28,665 nt of DNA from JAUZRW01 sp964549915 (GCA_964549915.1 CAZJWX010000061.1:1-28665), one strand, 5' to 3'; positions 6,974 to 14,747 are shown, numbered from the stretch's first letter. The notes: generated from the letters alone by a model not told the origin. Made by a program: numbers and translations.

Positions 6974-6982
6974 TCGGTTGCT

Positions 6983-7144
6983 TCACTGGTTGACATCAGC
7001 ATCCTTTTTGACCTAATATGAGCCTTTGTGGATATTGTAACGCAGCTTGCAATTGAGCGGCAGCACCGTTCAGTTTTGTGAGCGCCCGATGACCCACACA
7101 ACAGACTCTTAACACGAGATTTGTACAACCCCGGTTTCATTCTG
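6983..7144. other. Intergenic spacer between the MITE and the Nudix gene
   Basis: The 6501-7184 gap between dnaX and the Nudix gene holds the dnaX promoter, about 190 nt of plain spacer (6555-6741), the MITE, and this second plain stretch, followed by the Nudix promoter. I see no gene, RNA or strong hairpin in either spacer. Confidence 0.5.
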
Positions 7145-7153
7145 TGTTATGAT
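7145..7153 (+). promoter_or_regulatory. Candidate extended -10 promoter of the Nudix gene
   Basis: TGT followed by TATGAT (five of six consensus bases) lies 31 nt before the ATG at 7185. The nearest -35-like TTGTAC (7121-7126) is 21 nt away, too far for standard spacing, so the promoter would rely on the extended -10. Confidence 0.45.
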
Positions 7154-7184
7154 TTCGTGGCTTTTGCAGTAGAAAAGGTTTTGT

Positions 7185-7652
7185 ATGTATTTCCCAGCCA
7201 GCAGCCGTGAGGCCGCTATTCAGCGTGTGCGTGCCATCCTCCTCACGCCAGATCAGAAAATCCTGTTCATCAAGCGCATCAAACCCCACAAGCCAACTCC
7301 GTATTGGGTTGCGCCGGGGGGTGGTGTGGAAGAGGATGATCCGTCGTTGTATGCGGCGCTGCACCGGGAATTACAGGAAGAACTGGGGGCGCGCGCGGAA
7401 GTGCTGCAATACGGCTTTGTGCTGCGCCATACCAAGGCCGACAAATACCTCGAAGAGCATTTCTTCATCTGCCGCTTGCTGCACCTGGATCTGGATGAGC
7501 GCAGCGGCCCCGAATTCGACGATCCCACGCGCGGCGAATACATTCCTGACGTGGTGCCCTTGAACCGCAGCGCCATCCGTCAGCTCAATATTCGCACGGT
7601 GGAACTGCGCGACTATCTGCTGGAAAACATCGAAGCGTTGCGCCGCATTTAG
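7185..7652 (+). CDS. Nudix hydrolase
   Basis: A 155-residue single-domain Nudix protein. AILLTPDQKILFIKRIKP forms the first strands and PYWVAPGGGVEEDDPSLYAA leads into the Nudix box with HRELQEELGA (the R-E-x2-E-E-x-G core that binds Mg2+). The Glu normally eight residues before the Arg is replaced by Pro in DDPSLYAALHREL; this DP variant leaves the metal-binding glutamates intact. Nudix enzymes hydrolyse nucleoside diphosphates linked to another moiety; the substrate cannot be told here. AAAAGG lies 6-7 nt before the ATG. It is convergent with the oxidoreductase at 7732 and not obviously part of an operon. Confidence 0.93.
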   Translation: MYFPASSREAAIQRVRAILLTPDQKILFIKRIKPHKPTPYWVAPGGGVEEDDPSLYAALHRELQEELGARAEVLQYGFVLRHTKADKYLEEHFFICRLLHLDLDERSGPEFDDPTRGEYIPDVVPLNRSAIRQLNIRTVELRDYLLENIEALRRI

Positions 7653-7731
7653 AACGTCGCCTGCCCATCGCGCATTGGGGCAATTGCACGGGCCTGGTAG
7701 GGATAACCCGCAGAGTAGCCCGCGTGTACCC

Positions 7732-8724
7732 TCAGGCCAGATCAGCGGGATATTGCAATTTCCATTCGCTCCGGATCGAATCGAGCAATTGCATGACGGC
7801 CAGCGATTCCGCCAGCGGCATCGTTTCGCTTTCCAGCTTGCCCGCGCGCAGGCAGGCATGGACTTCCATCGCTTCGTAGTTCAGGCCGTTGCTTTTGTAG
7901 GGCAGCGTGATCGTCTCCGGTTCTGAACCATCCAGGTGCAGGGTCATCTGCGTGGGGTGGTGGAAGGGTGGATGTACCCGAATGCTGCCTTTCGTCCCCT
8001 GGATGAGCGCTTCGTTGGGCGTATTGTAGCGGATGCCCATCGAGAGCAGCGCGGAGACGCCTTCCGGGTAGCGAAAGAGCACAGCGGCGCGTTCATCGAC
8101 TCCGGTTTCGCCCAGGTGGTAGTGACTGCTCACCGATTCGGGCAAGCCCAGCAGCATGGTCGCCAGCGATACAGGGTAGACGCCCACATCCAGCAGTGCG
8201 CCGCCCCCGAGGTCGCGGGCGAAGGTGCGTCGCTTGGCGTCGAAGGGCAGCGATACGTTGAAATCCGCCTGCACCATCAGCAAGTCCCCGATGCGCCCCG
8301 CCTGAATCCACTCTCTGAGCTGCACAATGGCCGGAATGTAGCGCATCCAGACCGCTTCCATCAGGAAGAGTCCCTTTTCCTGGGCCAGGGCGATGCATTG
8401 TTCGGCTTCGCGGGCGTTGATGGTGAAAGGCTTCTCGCAGAGGACATGCTTGCCTGCTTCCAGGCACATCAGCATATTGCCCGCGTGGAAGACATGCGGC
8501 GTTCCGATGTAAACCACGTCAATATCCGGGTCATCGGCAAGTTGCTGGTAGGAGGGATAGCGGCGGGGAATGTTGTATTGATTGCCGAAATAGTCGGCAC
8601 CTTCCTGGCTGCGAGAGGCCACCGCGACGAGTTCTGCATCCGGTACGTCTTGCAGCGCATTGGCGAAGGCATTGGCGATGCCACCCGTGCTGATAATGCC
8701 CCAGCGAATTTTTTCCATCATCAT
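7732..8724 (-). CDS. Gfo/Idh/MocA family NAD(P)-dependent oxidoreductase
   Basis: From ATG 8724 (330 residues) the protein starts with the Rossmann fold WGIISTGGIANAFANAL. Then come VASRSQEGA, the family signature CEKPFTINAREAEQC (Lys in the EKP motif), a long helix, and GGGALLDVGVYPVSLATMLLG, where the substrate-binding domain carries the conserved Asp. The pattern is close to dihydrodiol or glucose-fructose oxidoreductase-like members that act on sugars or cyclic diols; the actual substrate is unknown. The frame could start 14 codons earlier, but AGGGGAACGAG directly precedes ATG 8724, where three ATGs lie in tandem. It is transcribed alone, convergent with the Nudix gene. Confidence 0.95.
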   Translation of the reverse strand: MMMEKIRWGIISTGGIANAFANALQDVPDAELVAVASRSQEGADYFGNQYNIPRRYPSYQQLADDPDIDVVYIGTPHVFHAGNMLMCLEAGKHVLCEKPFTINAREAEQCIALAQEKGLFLMEAVWMRYIPAIVQLREWIQAGRIGDLLMVQADFNVSLPFDAKRRTFARDLGGGALLDVGVYPVSLATMLLGLPESVSSHYHLGETGVDERAAVLFRYPEGVSALLSMGIRYNTPNEALIQGTKGSIRVHPPFHHPTQMTLHLDGSEPETITLPYKSNGLNYEAMEVHACLRAGKLESETMPLAESLAVMQLLDSIRSEWKLQYPADLA

Positions 8725-8751
8725 CTCGTTCCCCTGGTGTGTTTGGGAGCG

Positions 8752-8780
8752 AGTGTACCGAATCATCGCGTACTTGTCGC
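8752..8780 (-). promoter_or_regulatory. Possible promoter of the Gfo/Idh/MocA gene
   Basis: Read on the minus strand, GCGACA (8775-8780) is 17 nt from TACACT (8752-8757). Each hexamer matches four consensus bases. The position, 27 nt before the ATG at 8724, is suitable. Confidence 0.35.
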
Positions 8781-8848
8781 GTGTCGGGTGCGATGCCGCC
8801 GGGGCCGGGCAGGGGTTGCCGTCCTACATCGCACTGACGCGCCCTGCA

Positions 8849-9085
8849 TCATGTGTGGCTGTTGCTATGTTCCAGCATCACGTCACGGTGTTCCAGCACC
8901 AGACGCTGCCCGCTGTGGTGCCGCACCAGATAAACGGGGGAATGCTCCCCCACGGTGACCCACATGGGCGCTCCATTGACCTCGATATTGCCGGATTGGT
9001 GCAAGACGCGCTCAATGACGCCAGTGGTCAGCGTGCTCTCCAGGTTCCATTTCACTTCGGTTCCGATCTCATACCCTCGTATCAT
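8849..9085 (-). CDS. DUF2945 (hypervirulence-associated TUDOR domain) small protein
   Basis: A 78-residue protein with the DUF2945 layout: YEIGTEVKWN at the start (the conserved G-x-x-V-x-W), a TGVIERVL strand, then VGEHSPVYLVRHHSGQRLVLEHRDVML, matching the family's P-x-Y-x-V-x-x-x-x-G block. Family members are small SH3/TUDOR-like barrels of unknown biochemical role. The ATG at 9085 has GGAG nine nt upstream; an earlier ATG at 9100 has GGAG too close. The frame overlaps the 3' end of the EVE-like gene by 17 nt, so translation is probably coupled. Last gene of a three-gene minus-strand operon. Confidence 0.82.
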   Translation of the reverse strand: MIRGYEIGTEVKWNLESTLTTGVIERVLHQSGNIEVNGAPMWVTVGEHSPVYLVRHHSGQRLVLEHRDVMLEHSNSHT

Positions 9086-9515
9086 GGTTGTGGTCTCCAT
9101 CTCCGGCCAGTTCGGCGGTGTTCGGTTGGGTCAGTGCCTGGTAGGTCTCATTGTCAATCGGAATCCAGCCGTTGTAGCGTTTCGCATCAGCGAGTACAGA
9201 AAGCTGGTCTTGTGCGATGTAATGGCGCTGCGAATAGAGATACGTCACGCGCAGCGGCAGAGCATAATCCGCGACTTTGCCGCCGCTGGTGAGCAACCGC
9301 TGCTGGTTATGTTCTGGAAGGTCTTCCAGGGGGATGAACACGTTATCCTGCACGATGGCTTCTCCGATGATGGCGTTCACGGGATGATCTTTATAGAGCA
9401 AGACTCGTGTGCCCGGTTCGATCTTCTGGTGCCATTGCTCATAACTACTCGCAGAGAACCCCACCGAAAAATCGGCTTCCCAGTCATGCGGTACGATGGC
9501 GATTGCGTAATGCAT
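9069..9515 (-). CDS. EVE/PUA-like domain protein
   Basis: From ATG 9515 the product is 148 residues. The N-terminal 110 residues read like the EVE branch of the PUA fold: HYAIAIVPHDWEADFSVGF, then IEPGTRVLLYKDHPVNAIIGEAIV (the typical G-D/T-x-V-x-x-Y followed by an I-x-G-x-A strand), then LRVTYLYSQRHYI. EVE and YTH proteins bind modified nucleobases in RNA or DNA; I infer a similar pocket, but no residue assignment is safe by eye. AAGGAAGG precedes the ATG; extending the frame upstream gives an unlikely N-terminus that runs antisense into the next gene. The preceding gene ends 41 nt upstream and the DUF2945 gene overlaps its end. Confidence 0.75.
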   Translation of the reverse strand: MHYAIAIVPHDWEADFSVGFSASSYEQWHQKIEPGTRVLLYKDHPVNAIIGEAIVQDNVFIPLEDLPEHNQQRLLTSGGKVADYALPLRVTYLYSQRHYIAQDQLSVLADAKRYNGWIPIDNETYQALTQPNTAELAGDGDHNHDTRV

Positions 9516-9556
9516 AGCCTTCCTTTCGAACTCTCTTCGTGTGTGGACGAAGCCAG

Positions 9557-9925
9557 TTACGCGCGTATGCGCCCTTGCTCCGCTGTAGTGCTGGTATGGC
9601 TCTGAACCATATCCGAACTGGGCAGGTGCGCGTAGGGCTGCACCCGCAAGCGATTCCGCCGAATGAGGCGTACCACAAAGGGATTGCGGAGCACTGGCAT
9701 GACTATGACCTCGTGTTCCAGCCTGAGGCAGAAATAGTAGATTGTCCGGTAGCGCCTGCCCCGCAGCCACTTCTCTTCCCGGTAGACGATTGGACGTGCC
9801 AATTTCCAGCCGCAGCGCCACGCAGTCAGCAGGCTGTCGGCGCCGGTGTACGCCTCTGAGTGTGGGCAGAAGTGGCGATCCGTAGCGGTATACATTTCGT
9901 GCGTTGAAGTTCGGTTATCGATCAT
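9557..9925 (-). CDS. Conserved-looking protein of unknown function
   Basis: A 122-residue, strongly basic and aromatic protein. The middle (CPHSEAYTGADSLL, then GWKLARPIVYREEKW, RTIYYFCLRLEHEVIVMPVLRNPFVVRLIRR) has the regular alternation expected of a folded beta-rich domain, so I regard it as coding. I do not recognise a family. A strong AAGGAG lies about 8 nt before ATG 9925, which decides the start. It is the first gene of the operon with the EVE-like and DUF2945 genes, both small putative nucleic-acid-associated folds. A link to nucleic acid binding by guilt of association is speculation. Confidence 0.7.
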   Translation of the reverse strand: MIDNRTSTHEMYTATDRHFCPHSEAYTGADSLLTAWRCGWKLARPIVYREEKWLRGRRYRTIYYFCLRLEHEVIVMPVLRNPFVVRLIRRNRLRVQPYAHLPSSDMVQSHTSTTAEQGRIRA

Positions 9926-10295
9926 GGGATCACTCCTTATGAGAACCGGGCACACAGCGCGTGCGGGGCTGGTGCACTCTTCAAGCAACGGTAGATTACA
10001 GCGTTGGGGCGGTGCGTCGCGTCATTACCCACAGTGTAAGGTTTTTCATAATTCTCGGTATCCACCTAATGACCTATCTCACATAGAACGATGCGGTACG
10101 TTGGTACTGTGAATCGGCGGACTCGCAGTATGCGGCGTTCTGCGCCTCTTTTGCTCTTTTATCGGCTATCGGCTTGTGCGATATGCCTGTCGTTGCGCTT
10201 ATGGGGCGATTGCCCTGTATTCGCCTCGTGTTGTGCGGGATATGATTCTGTGCGATAGTAAAGACATCGCTCCTCATGACGCGACAGGAGGCCTT
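9926..10295. other. Divergent intergenic region, no gene seen
   Basis: This 370-nt gap separates the minus-strand unknown/EVE/DUF2945 operon from the plus-strand DUF4013 gene. I found no RNA gene or convincing ORF. A TATGAT near 10239 could be a -10 for the DUF4013 gene, but no suitable -35 is seen. Confidence 0.5.
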
Positions 10296-11264
10296 ATGTC
10301 GATCTCAGACGCCTTGAGTTATCCTTTCCGCAGCAACAACCTCTTCAAGATTCTGCCCATTGCCATTGTGTACGGAATCATCGTCTTTTTGATGTCTTAT
10401 GCGTCGGTGAATGGCGTGATGTTCCTGATATGCGGGGCATCGGTCGCGCTGTTCGTTTTTTCCTTCGTGCTTGGCGGCTATTACATCTCTGTGATCGAGC
10501 AAGTACATCACGGGGAAGAACGCCTGCAAGATGTGCAGATTTCCCGTGATCTTTCGCGTGGGGTGGCGGCCTGGCTTGCCAGTATCCTCTACATGCTGCC
10601 GTTGGTGTTGTTCGGCTGTGTGGCTTCCTTCCTGGCGAGCATGATGTTCTCCGCAGATGATGCGGGTGGCATCAGCTTGCTGGTCTTCTTCGTAGCAGCG
10701 GTGATCGTTGTGCCGCTGATGATCTTCCTGGGGTTGGCTCTGGTCGTGGGCTACAATCGCTATGCCGCTGAGGGCAACACGCGCGGACTTTTCGCTCTTA
10801 CCGAGAACTTCGGGTTGGCGTGGCAGAATGCAGGGCAAGGCGCGGGCTTGATCCTGCGCAGCATTGCAATTGGCTTCGTCAATTTCATCGTTGTGGTGTT
10901 GTTGCAGGTCGCCATTGGTATCTTTTTCCCGCAGCAGTATGATCCTTTCGCCGCCCCGACGACAACTTACTGGATCGGTTTTGCGCTGGTGCAGGTCGTG
11001 AGCTACACCGTCAGCCTGATTTTCATCGTCTCGCAGTATCACCTGATTGCCCGCTATGGCATGGCACTGGGAATCAACAGCGAGAAGCGCAAGGCTGGTG
11101 ACGAGGGCGGCGGGATGAGCGGTCTGGTCATCATTGGCCTGGTGTTGGCGCTGTTCTTCATGATCGCAGTAGGCGTGATTGTGATGCTGACGCTGCTCGG
11201 CCCGGCTGTTGGCGAAGTCTTCTCCAACATTCAAGCGAGCCTTGCTGCGCCGCCGCTGCGCTGA
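10296..11264 (+). CDS. DUF4013 integral membrane protein
   Basis: A 322-residue multi-pass membrane protein. It begins MSISDALSYPFRSNNLFKILP, the amphipathic start typical of DUF4013 (a Y-P-F motif followed by the first helix). About six to seven hydrophobic segments follow, with internal D-rich and R-rich loops (QDVQISRDLSRGV and NRYAAEGNTRGLFALTENF). The latter loop is echoed in the second DUF4013 protein at 14748-15416 (SRYAATEETGMLFDFGGNF), showing the two are paralogues. AGGAGG lies just before ATG 10296. Function of the family is unknown. The two copies bracket two GT-C-type membrane proteins, but each gene seems to have its own promoter. Confidence 0.88.
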   Translation: MSISDALSYPFRSNNLFKILPIAIVYGIIVFLMSYASVNGVMFLICGASVALFVFSFVLGGYYISVIEQVHHGEERLQDVQISRDLSRGVAAWLASILYMLPLVLFGCVASFLASMMFSADDAGGISLLVFFVAAVIVVPLMIFLGLALVVGYNRYAAEGNTRGLFALTENFGLAWQNAGQGAGLILRSIAIGFVNFIVVVLLQVAIGIFFPQQYDPFAAPTTTYWIGFALVQVVSYTVSLIFIVSQYHLIARYGMALGINSEKRKAGDEGGGMSGLVIIGLVLALFFMIAVGVIVMLTLLGPAVGEVFSNIQASLAAPPLR

Positions 11265-11281
11265 GCGCCCGACAGCCATCC

Positions 11282-11310
11282 TTGCGATGGCAGGGCAAGA
11301 ATGCTAGTCT
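11282..11310 (+). promoter_or_regulatory. Promoter of the first GT-C gene (TTGCGA-17-TAGTCT, extended -10)
   Basis: TTGCGA (11282-11287), a 17-nt spacer ending in TGC, and TAGTCT (11305-11310). The flanking ATCC before the -35 and TTCGCGCGG after the -10 are shared with the promoter at 12707-12735. The predicted start falls at the base of the hairpin 11316-11347. Confidence 0.6.
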
Positions 11311-11315
11311 TCGCG

Positions 11316-11347
11316 CGGGATGCCCGGATGTGGGGATCCCGTTTTTT
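11316..11347 (+). terminator. Hairpin with T run between the DUF4013 gene and the GT-C gene
   Basis: CGGGAT-G-CCC pairs with GGG-G-ATCCCG and is followed by six Ts. It has the form of an intrinsic terminator for the DUF4013 gene, 51 nt past its stop. It lies immediately downstream of the -10 of the next gene's putative promoter, so it may also sit at the very 5' end of that transcript. Confidence 0.8.
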
Positions 11348-11382
11348 CCTGTGATGTCACGCAAATGGTGAAAGAGGTCGCT

Positions 11383-12684
11383 GTGCGATCCGCTTCTACT
11401 CGCGCTCTGCTGCTCTTGCTGCTGGTCGCCTTTCTGCTGCGGTTGGGCTTCGCGCTGTCAACTGATCCGCTGAAGACGTATTACTCCACAGGCGGGGACG
11501 AGTTGTGGTATCTGGCGAATGGGGTGGGCATCCTCACGGGAGCAGAATACAGCTACGCGCACAGAATGGATCTCGCGCCGTCGCGGTTGCCGACGGCTCC
11601 CCTGTATCTGGTCTTCGTGGGTGCGATGCAGGCCATTTTCCCACGCGCAGGGGCGATTGTCGCGATCTGGGTTGTGCAGAGCGCGCTGGGAGCGCTGCTG
11701 AGCCTCTTCGCCTATGATCTGGCGGCGCGATTGACCGGGGTGGCGCGTGCGGGATGGATCGCGGCTGCGGCTGTGGCCCTGTCACCCGCCCTGGTGCTGG
11801 AAGCGGAACTCATCGCCACTGAGACGCTCTACCTTTTCTTCATCACGGCGGGAGTCTGGGGCTATGCGCGTTACCTGGCAACAGCGGAGCGCGGCAGCCT
11901 GGGTGCAGCCGTAGGGGTCGGGTTGGTGCTGGGCTACGCCACGCTGACTCGCGCTGTGTCGCTGCTCTTTCCGCTGGGTTTGGCGGGGCTGCTCTTCTTC
12001 GCCTATCCCGCCAGGGAACGCGGACGAGCGCTGCGCTATGCTTTCGTACTGCTGCTGATCTATACGCTGACCGTCTCGACGTGGACGGCTTACAACGCGC
12101 TGCACTATGGCCGTCTCGTGATCGCCAGCGATCAATTTACGGCGGTGTTCTGGCGCGGCGCGGTCGAAGGGGATGCCTCCCCCGAAGAGAATGACGAATT
12201 GCTCAGCGGGCAGTCCCCCGGCGAACAGGCGGTAGAAGTCATTCAGCGCGATCCGCTGGGGTTCTTGCAGCGTCGCTTCGCAGAGTGGCGCTACGCGCAC
12301 TTGCAACCGCACGGCACAATCCCCCTGGGTGGTGAGAGCCTGCGCGAACTGGCAAGGACGTGGATCGACAGCGGTTTGAGCCTGGGGGGCCTCGTGGAAC
12401 TCGTGCGCGGGGAAGGATTCTGGCCCAAGTTGCTGATTTACATCTGGCATTACGGCGGCTTCCTCTTCGGGCTGGTGGGAATGTGGCTCACCCGGCGGCA
12501 ATGGCGCGTGTCCCTGGCGTTGATCGGCTTCCTGGCCTATACGTCGCTGCTGCATCTGGTGCTGCTGGCCTTGCCGCGTTACATCTTCCCGACGCATGTG
12601 TTCTACCTGGTGTTTGCGGGGGCGGCGCTTTCGGCTTTCTGGGGGTTGCTGCGGCGCGGTTCCACACCAGCGCTGACCCAATGA
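11383..12684 (+). CDS. GT-C family membrane glycosyltransferase (PMT/ArnT-like)
   Basis: A 433-residue protein with an N-terminal membrane helix followed by a periplasmic loop TGGDELWYLANG. This holds the acidic D-E-x-x-Y motif typical of GT-C enzymes of the dolichyl-phosphate-mannose protein mannosyltransferase superfamily, which use polyprenyl-phosphate sugars at the outer membrane face. About ten hydrophobic segments follow, with RLPTAPLYLVFVGAMQAIFP and IATETLYLFFITAGVWGYARYL as in the family's conserved helices, and a C-terminal pair of helices. I chose the GTG at 11383 because AGAGGT precedes it and the neighbouring gene starts the same way (GTG-CG-TCC region); an ATG at 11365 lacks a ribosome site. 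Acceptor and sugar are unknown. Confidence 0.88.
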   Translation: MRSASTRALLLLLLVAFLLRLGFALSTDPLKTYYSTGGDELWYLANGVGILTGAEYSYAHRMDLAPSRLPTAPLYLVFVGAMQAIFPRAGAIVAIWVVQSALGALLSLFAYDLAARLTGVARAGWIAAAAVALSPALVLEAELIATETLYLFFITAGVWGYARYLATAERGSLGAAVGVGLVLGYATLTRAVSLLFPLGLAGLLFFAYPARERGRALRYAFVLLLIYTLTVSTWTAYNALHYGRLVIASDQFTAVFWRGAVEGDASPEENDELLSGQSPGEQAVEVIQRDPLGFLQRRFAEWRYAHLQPHGTIPLGGESLRELARTWIDSGLSLGGLVELVRGEGFWPKLLIYIWHYGGFLFGLVGMWLTRRQWRVSLALIGFLAYTSLLHLVLLALPRYIFPTHVFYLVFAGAALSAFWGLLRRGSTPALTQ

Positions 12685-12706
12685 GGGATTGCACAAGCCA
12701 TCATCC

Positions 12707-12735
12707 TTGTCATTTGTGCGCGACGGTGCTAGGCT
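12707..12735 (+). promoter_or_regulatory. Promoter of the second membrane glycosyltransferase-like gene (TTGTCA-17-TAGGCT)
   Basis: TTGTCA (12707-12712), 17 nt ending in TGC, TAGGCT (12730-12735). Sequence around it (ATCCTTG before, TTTCGCGCGG after) matches the promoter at 11282-11310. A CGCAGC/GCTGCG hairpin follows within the leader of about 90 nt before GTG 12832. Confidence 0.65.
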
Positions 12736-12831
12736 TTCGCGCGGACGCGCAGCAATGGAGGTTTCCGCTGCGATCTTCCCAAACTGACAGTTCATTGCCC
12801 GGATTTTCCCGGATGTAGAAAGGCGTGTGCC

Positions 12832-14652
12832 GTGCGCTCCCGTTACGTTGCAGTATTGACCGTCCTGCTGGTTGGTGTGCTGGTGACTTATGCTCTGCTG
12901 GGCCTGCACATGCGTCCTGTCTTCGATGACTTCTGCACGGCCTATTGGGCGCGGGAAGAGGGTGTGGTCGGTGGCATGCTCCACTGGTACAACGACTGGA
13001 CGGGCAATTACACCAATTTCTTCATCAAGAGTGCCGTTGGGCAGTTGGCTCCGATTGGCGTGGCCTTCGTTCCGGCGCTGCTGCTGCTGCTCTCGGTCGG
13101 GGTGGTCTATGCCTTCTTCCGCGAGATGCGCCTGGCCTTCAACTTCAGCTATCCGCCACAGGTGACCTGGGTGCTCTCGCTGGGGTTCAGCGCTGCCTTC
13201 GTCTATGGCATGTACACGCCGAATACCTTTCTCTGGCTCAGTTCGAACATCCCGAATTACCTGCCTGTGCTGCTCTTCGTCGGCTATGCCGCTTACAGCA
13301 GTTGGATTGTGCGCAATGAGCAGGAGCTGTCGCGTGCGGTCTACTGGCTGCATGTGATCCTGAGCATGTTCCTCTCTTTTCTGATTCCGGGTCTGTCCCC
13401 GCTGTTTGCCGGGTATCAATTGGCGGCGCTGGTGCTGGGCTTGCTGGCCTTTGGCGTCTTCGCACGGGGGCGCTGGCGTCAGCGCTTGCTGCTGGTCGTC
13501 GGGCTGGGCTTGCTGGCAGCGCTGCTGGGCTTCGCGCTGAATATGGTGGCACCGGGCACGGGGGCACGGCTCGACCGCCACGAGACCGTCGGGCGCGTCT
13601 CCAGCGCTGGACTTACTTCCATCGCTTACGACACGATCACTAACGGCTTGCTCTACCTGGGGCGCGAGAATGGCTGGCTGGCGGCGATCTTCGTTTTCTT
13701 CACAACCGGCCTGCTGCGTTTCTGGAGCTTCGCCCCCGGCGAGAAAGACCAACTGCGCCCGGTCTTGCGCTTCTCTCGTCTGCTGACGCTGCTGTGGATC
13801 GTGCTGCAAGTCGGCTTTGCGCCGTACCTGTGGTTGCAGACCAGCAACGCCACGACGGTGATGGGACGCTACAGCCTCTCATATTTCGCCATCCTGGTCT
13901 TGAATGGTGCGCTGATTGGGCTGGGGGGGCTGTTTTTCTTACTGCAAGGGCGCGTCGAACGCTGGATTAACAATCGTCCTTCCGTGTGGGTGCTGGTGAA
14001 CAGCGCAGTTTTCCCCATTCTGGTGATTGCGGGATTGGCGCTGAGCCTGACGGATGTCACGCCGCGTGGTATGCGCTATTTCGGCGCGGTGTGGGTGCTG
14101 CTCTTCGTGGGGGCGAATTTTTACCTGCTGCGGCTGGTCGAGCATCGCTCCTGGGATCTGGTGCTGGGGTTGATTTCGGGCGTGGCCTACATCCTGGTGA
14201 TTACCACGCTGCCGATTGTGATGTTCGGGCGCGGCTTCATCGAGCTGCGTCATCTGGTGACCAACGTCTTCACTGTGCTGGCGGTGAGTGTTTTCATGGG
14301 GCACTTCACGGCGACGGCGCTCAAGGTCTGGGTGGTGCGGTCAGCGCCTGATCCCGGCTGGGTGCAGCGGGCAACGGGGGTGCTGCAAATTCTGACGATT
14401 GGCTTCGCCGTCGGTGCGCTGGCCTACAATCTGGCGGTGCTGCCCAATTTCCAGCGCTTCACCCAGAGCTGGCACGAGCGCGATGCGATCCTGCGGGAAC
14501 AGGTGGAACAGGGCATCACATCGCTGGAATATGACGTGTACGGCAAATATTACACCGTCGAACCCGGCTTGCTGAACCACAATCAGCCCTTCCGCATACC
14601 GTTAGGCGTTCTCTGCGTCGATGCCTACTACCGGGACATCCCGCCGGAATGA
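12832..14652 (+). CDS. Large multi-pass membrane protein, GT-C-like (DUF6056-like)
   Basis: A 606-residue membrane protein with about 12-13 hydrophobic segments. After the first helix comes RPVFDDFCTAYWAREEG with adjacent Asp32-Asp33, then WYNDWTGNYTNFF. The acidic pair in the first external loop followed by an aromatic-rich helix is the arrangement of GT-C glycosyltransferases and resembles DUF6056 proteins. The C-terminal 70 residues are soluble (QRFTQSWHERDAILREQVEQGI, YGKYYTVEPGLLNHNQPF), probably extracytoplasmic. The start is GTG with a modest AAGG upstream. It follows the other GT-C gene at 11383-12684 with its own promoter, suggesting a surface-polysaccharide or protein glycosylation function, which is inference. 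Confidence 0.85.
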   Translation: MRSRYVAVLTVLLVGVLVTYALLGLHMRPVFDDFCTAYWAREEGVVGGMLHWYNDWTGNYTNFFIKSAVGQLAPIGVAFVPALLLLLSVGVVYAFFREMRLAFNFSYPPQVTWVLSLGFSAAFVYGMYTPNTFLWLSSNIPNYLPVLLFVGYAAYSSWIVRNEQELSRAVYWLHVILSMFLSFLIPGLSPLFAGYQLAALVLGLLAFGVFARGRWRQRLLLVVGLGLLAALLGFALNMVAPGTGARLDRHETVGRVSSAGLTSIAYDTITNGLLYLGRENGWLAAIFVFFTTGLLRFWSFAPGEKDQLRPVLRFSRLLTLLWIVLQVGFAPYLWLQTSNATTVMGRYSLSYFAILVLNGALIGLGGLFFLLQGRVERWINNRPSVWVLVNSAVFPILVIAGLALSLTDVTPRGMRYFGAVWVLLFVGANFYLLRLVEHRSWDLVLGLISGVAYILVITTLPIVMFGRGFIELRHLVTNVFTVLAVSVFMGHFTATALKVWVVRSAPDPGWVQRATGVLQILTIGFAVGALAYNLAVLPNFQRFTQSWHERDAILREQVEQGITSLEYDVYGKYYTVEPGLLNHNQPFRIPLGVLCVDAYYRDIPPE

Positions 14653-14682
14653 GGAACGACCCCAGCTACAAGAACAGGATTT

Positions 14683-14713
14683 TTGTGATTTGCAAGCGCT
14701 AAGCAGCTATACT
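14683..14713 (+). promoter_or_regulatory. Candidate promoter of the second DUF4013 gene
   Basis: TATACT (14708-14713) is a good -10; TTGTGA (14683-14688) is 19 nt upstream, a slightly long spacer. It lies 34 nt before the ATG at 14748 and 30 nt after the preceding stop. Confidence 0.45.
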
Positions 14714-14747
14714 ACAGGTATGTGCACATACGAGGGAGACCGTTCTC

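Noticed and set aside
11782..13809. A 675-codon open frame on the minus strand across the membrane glycosyltransferase region
   Set aside because: It is rich in Gln, Arg, His and Glu, runs across two clear membrane-protein genes and their promoter, and has no recognisable domain; it is the antisense shadow of hydrophobic, GC-rich coding sequence.
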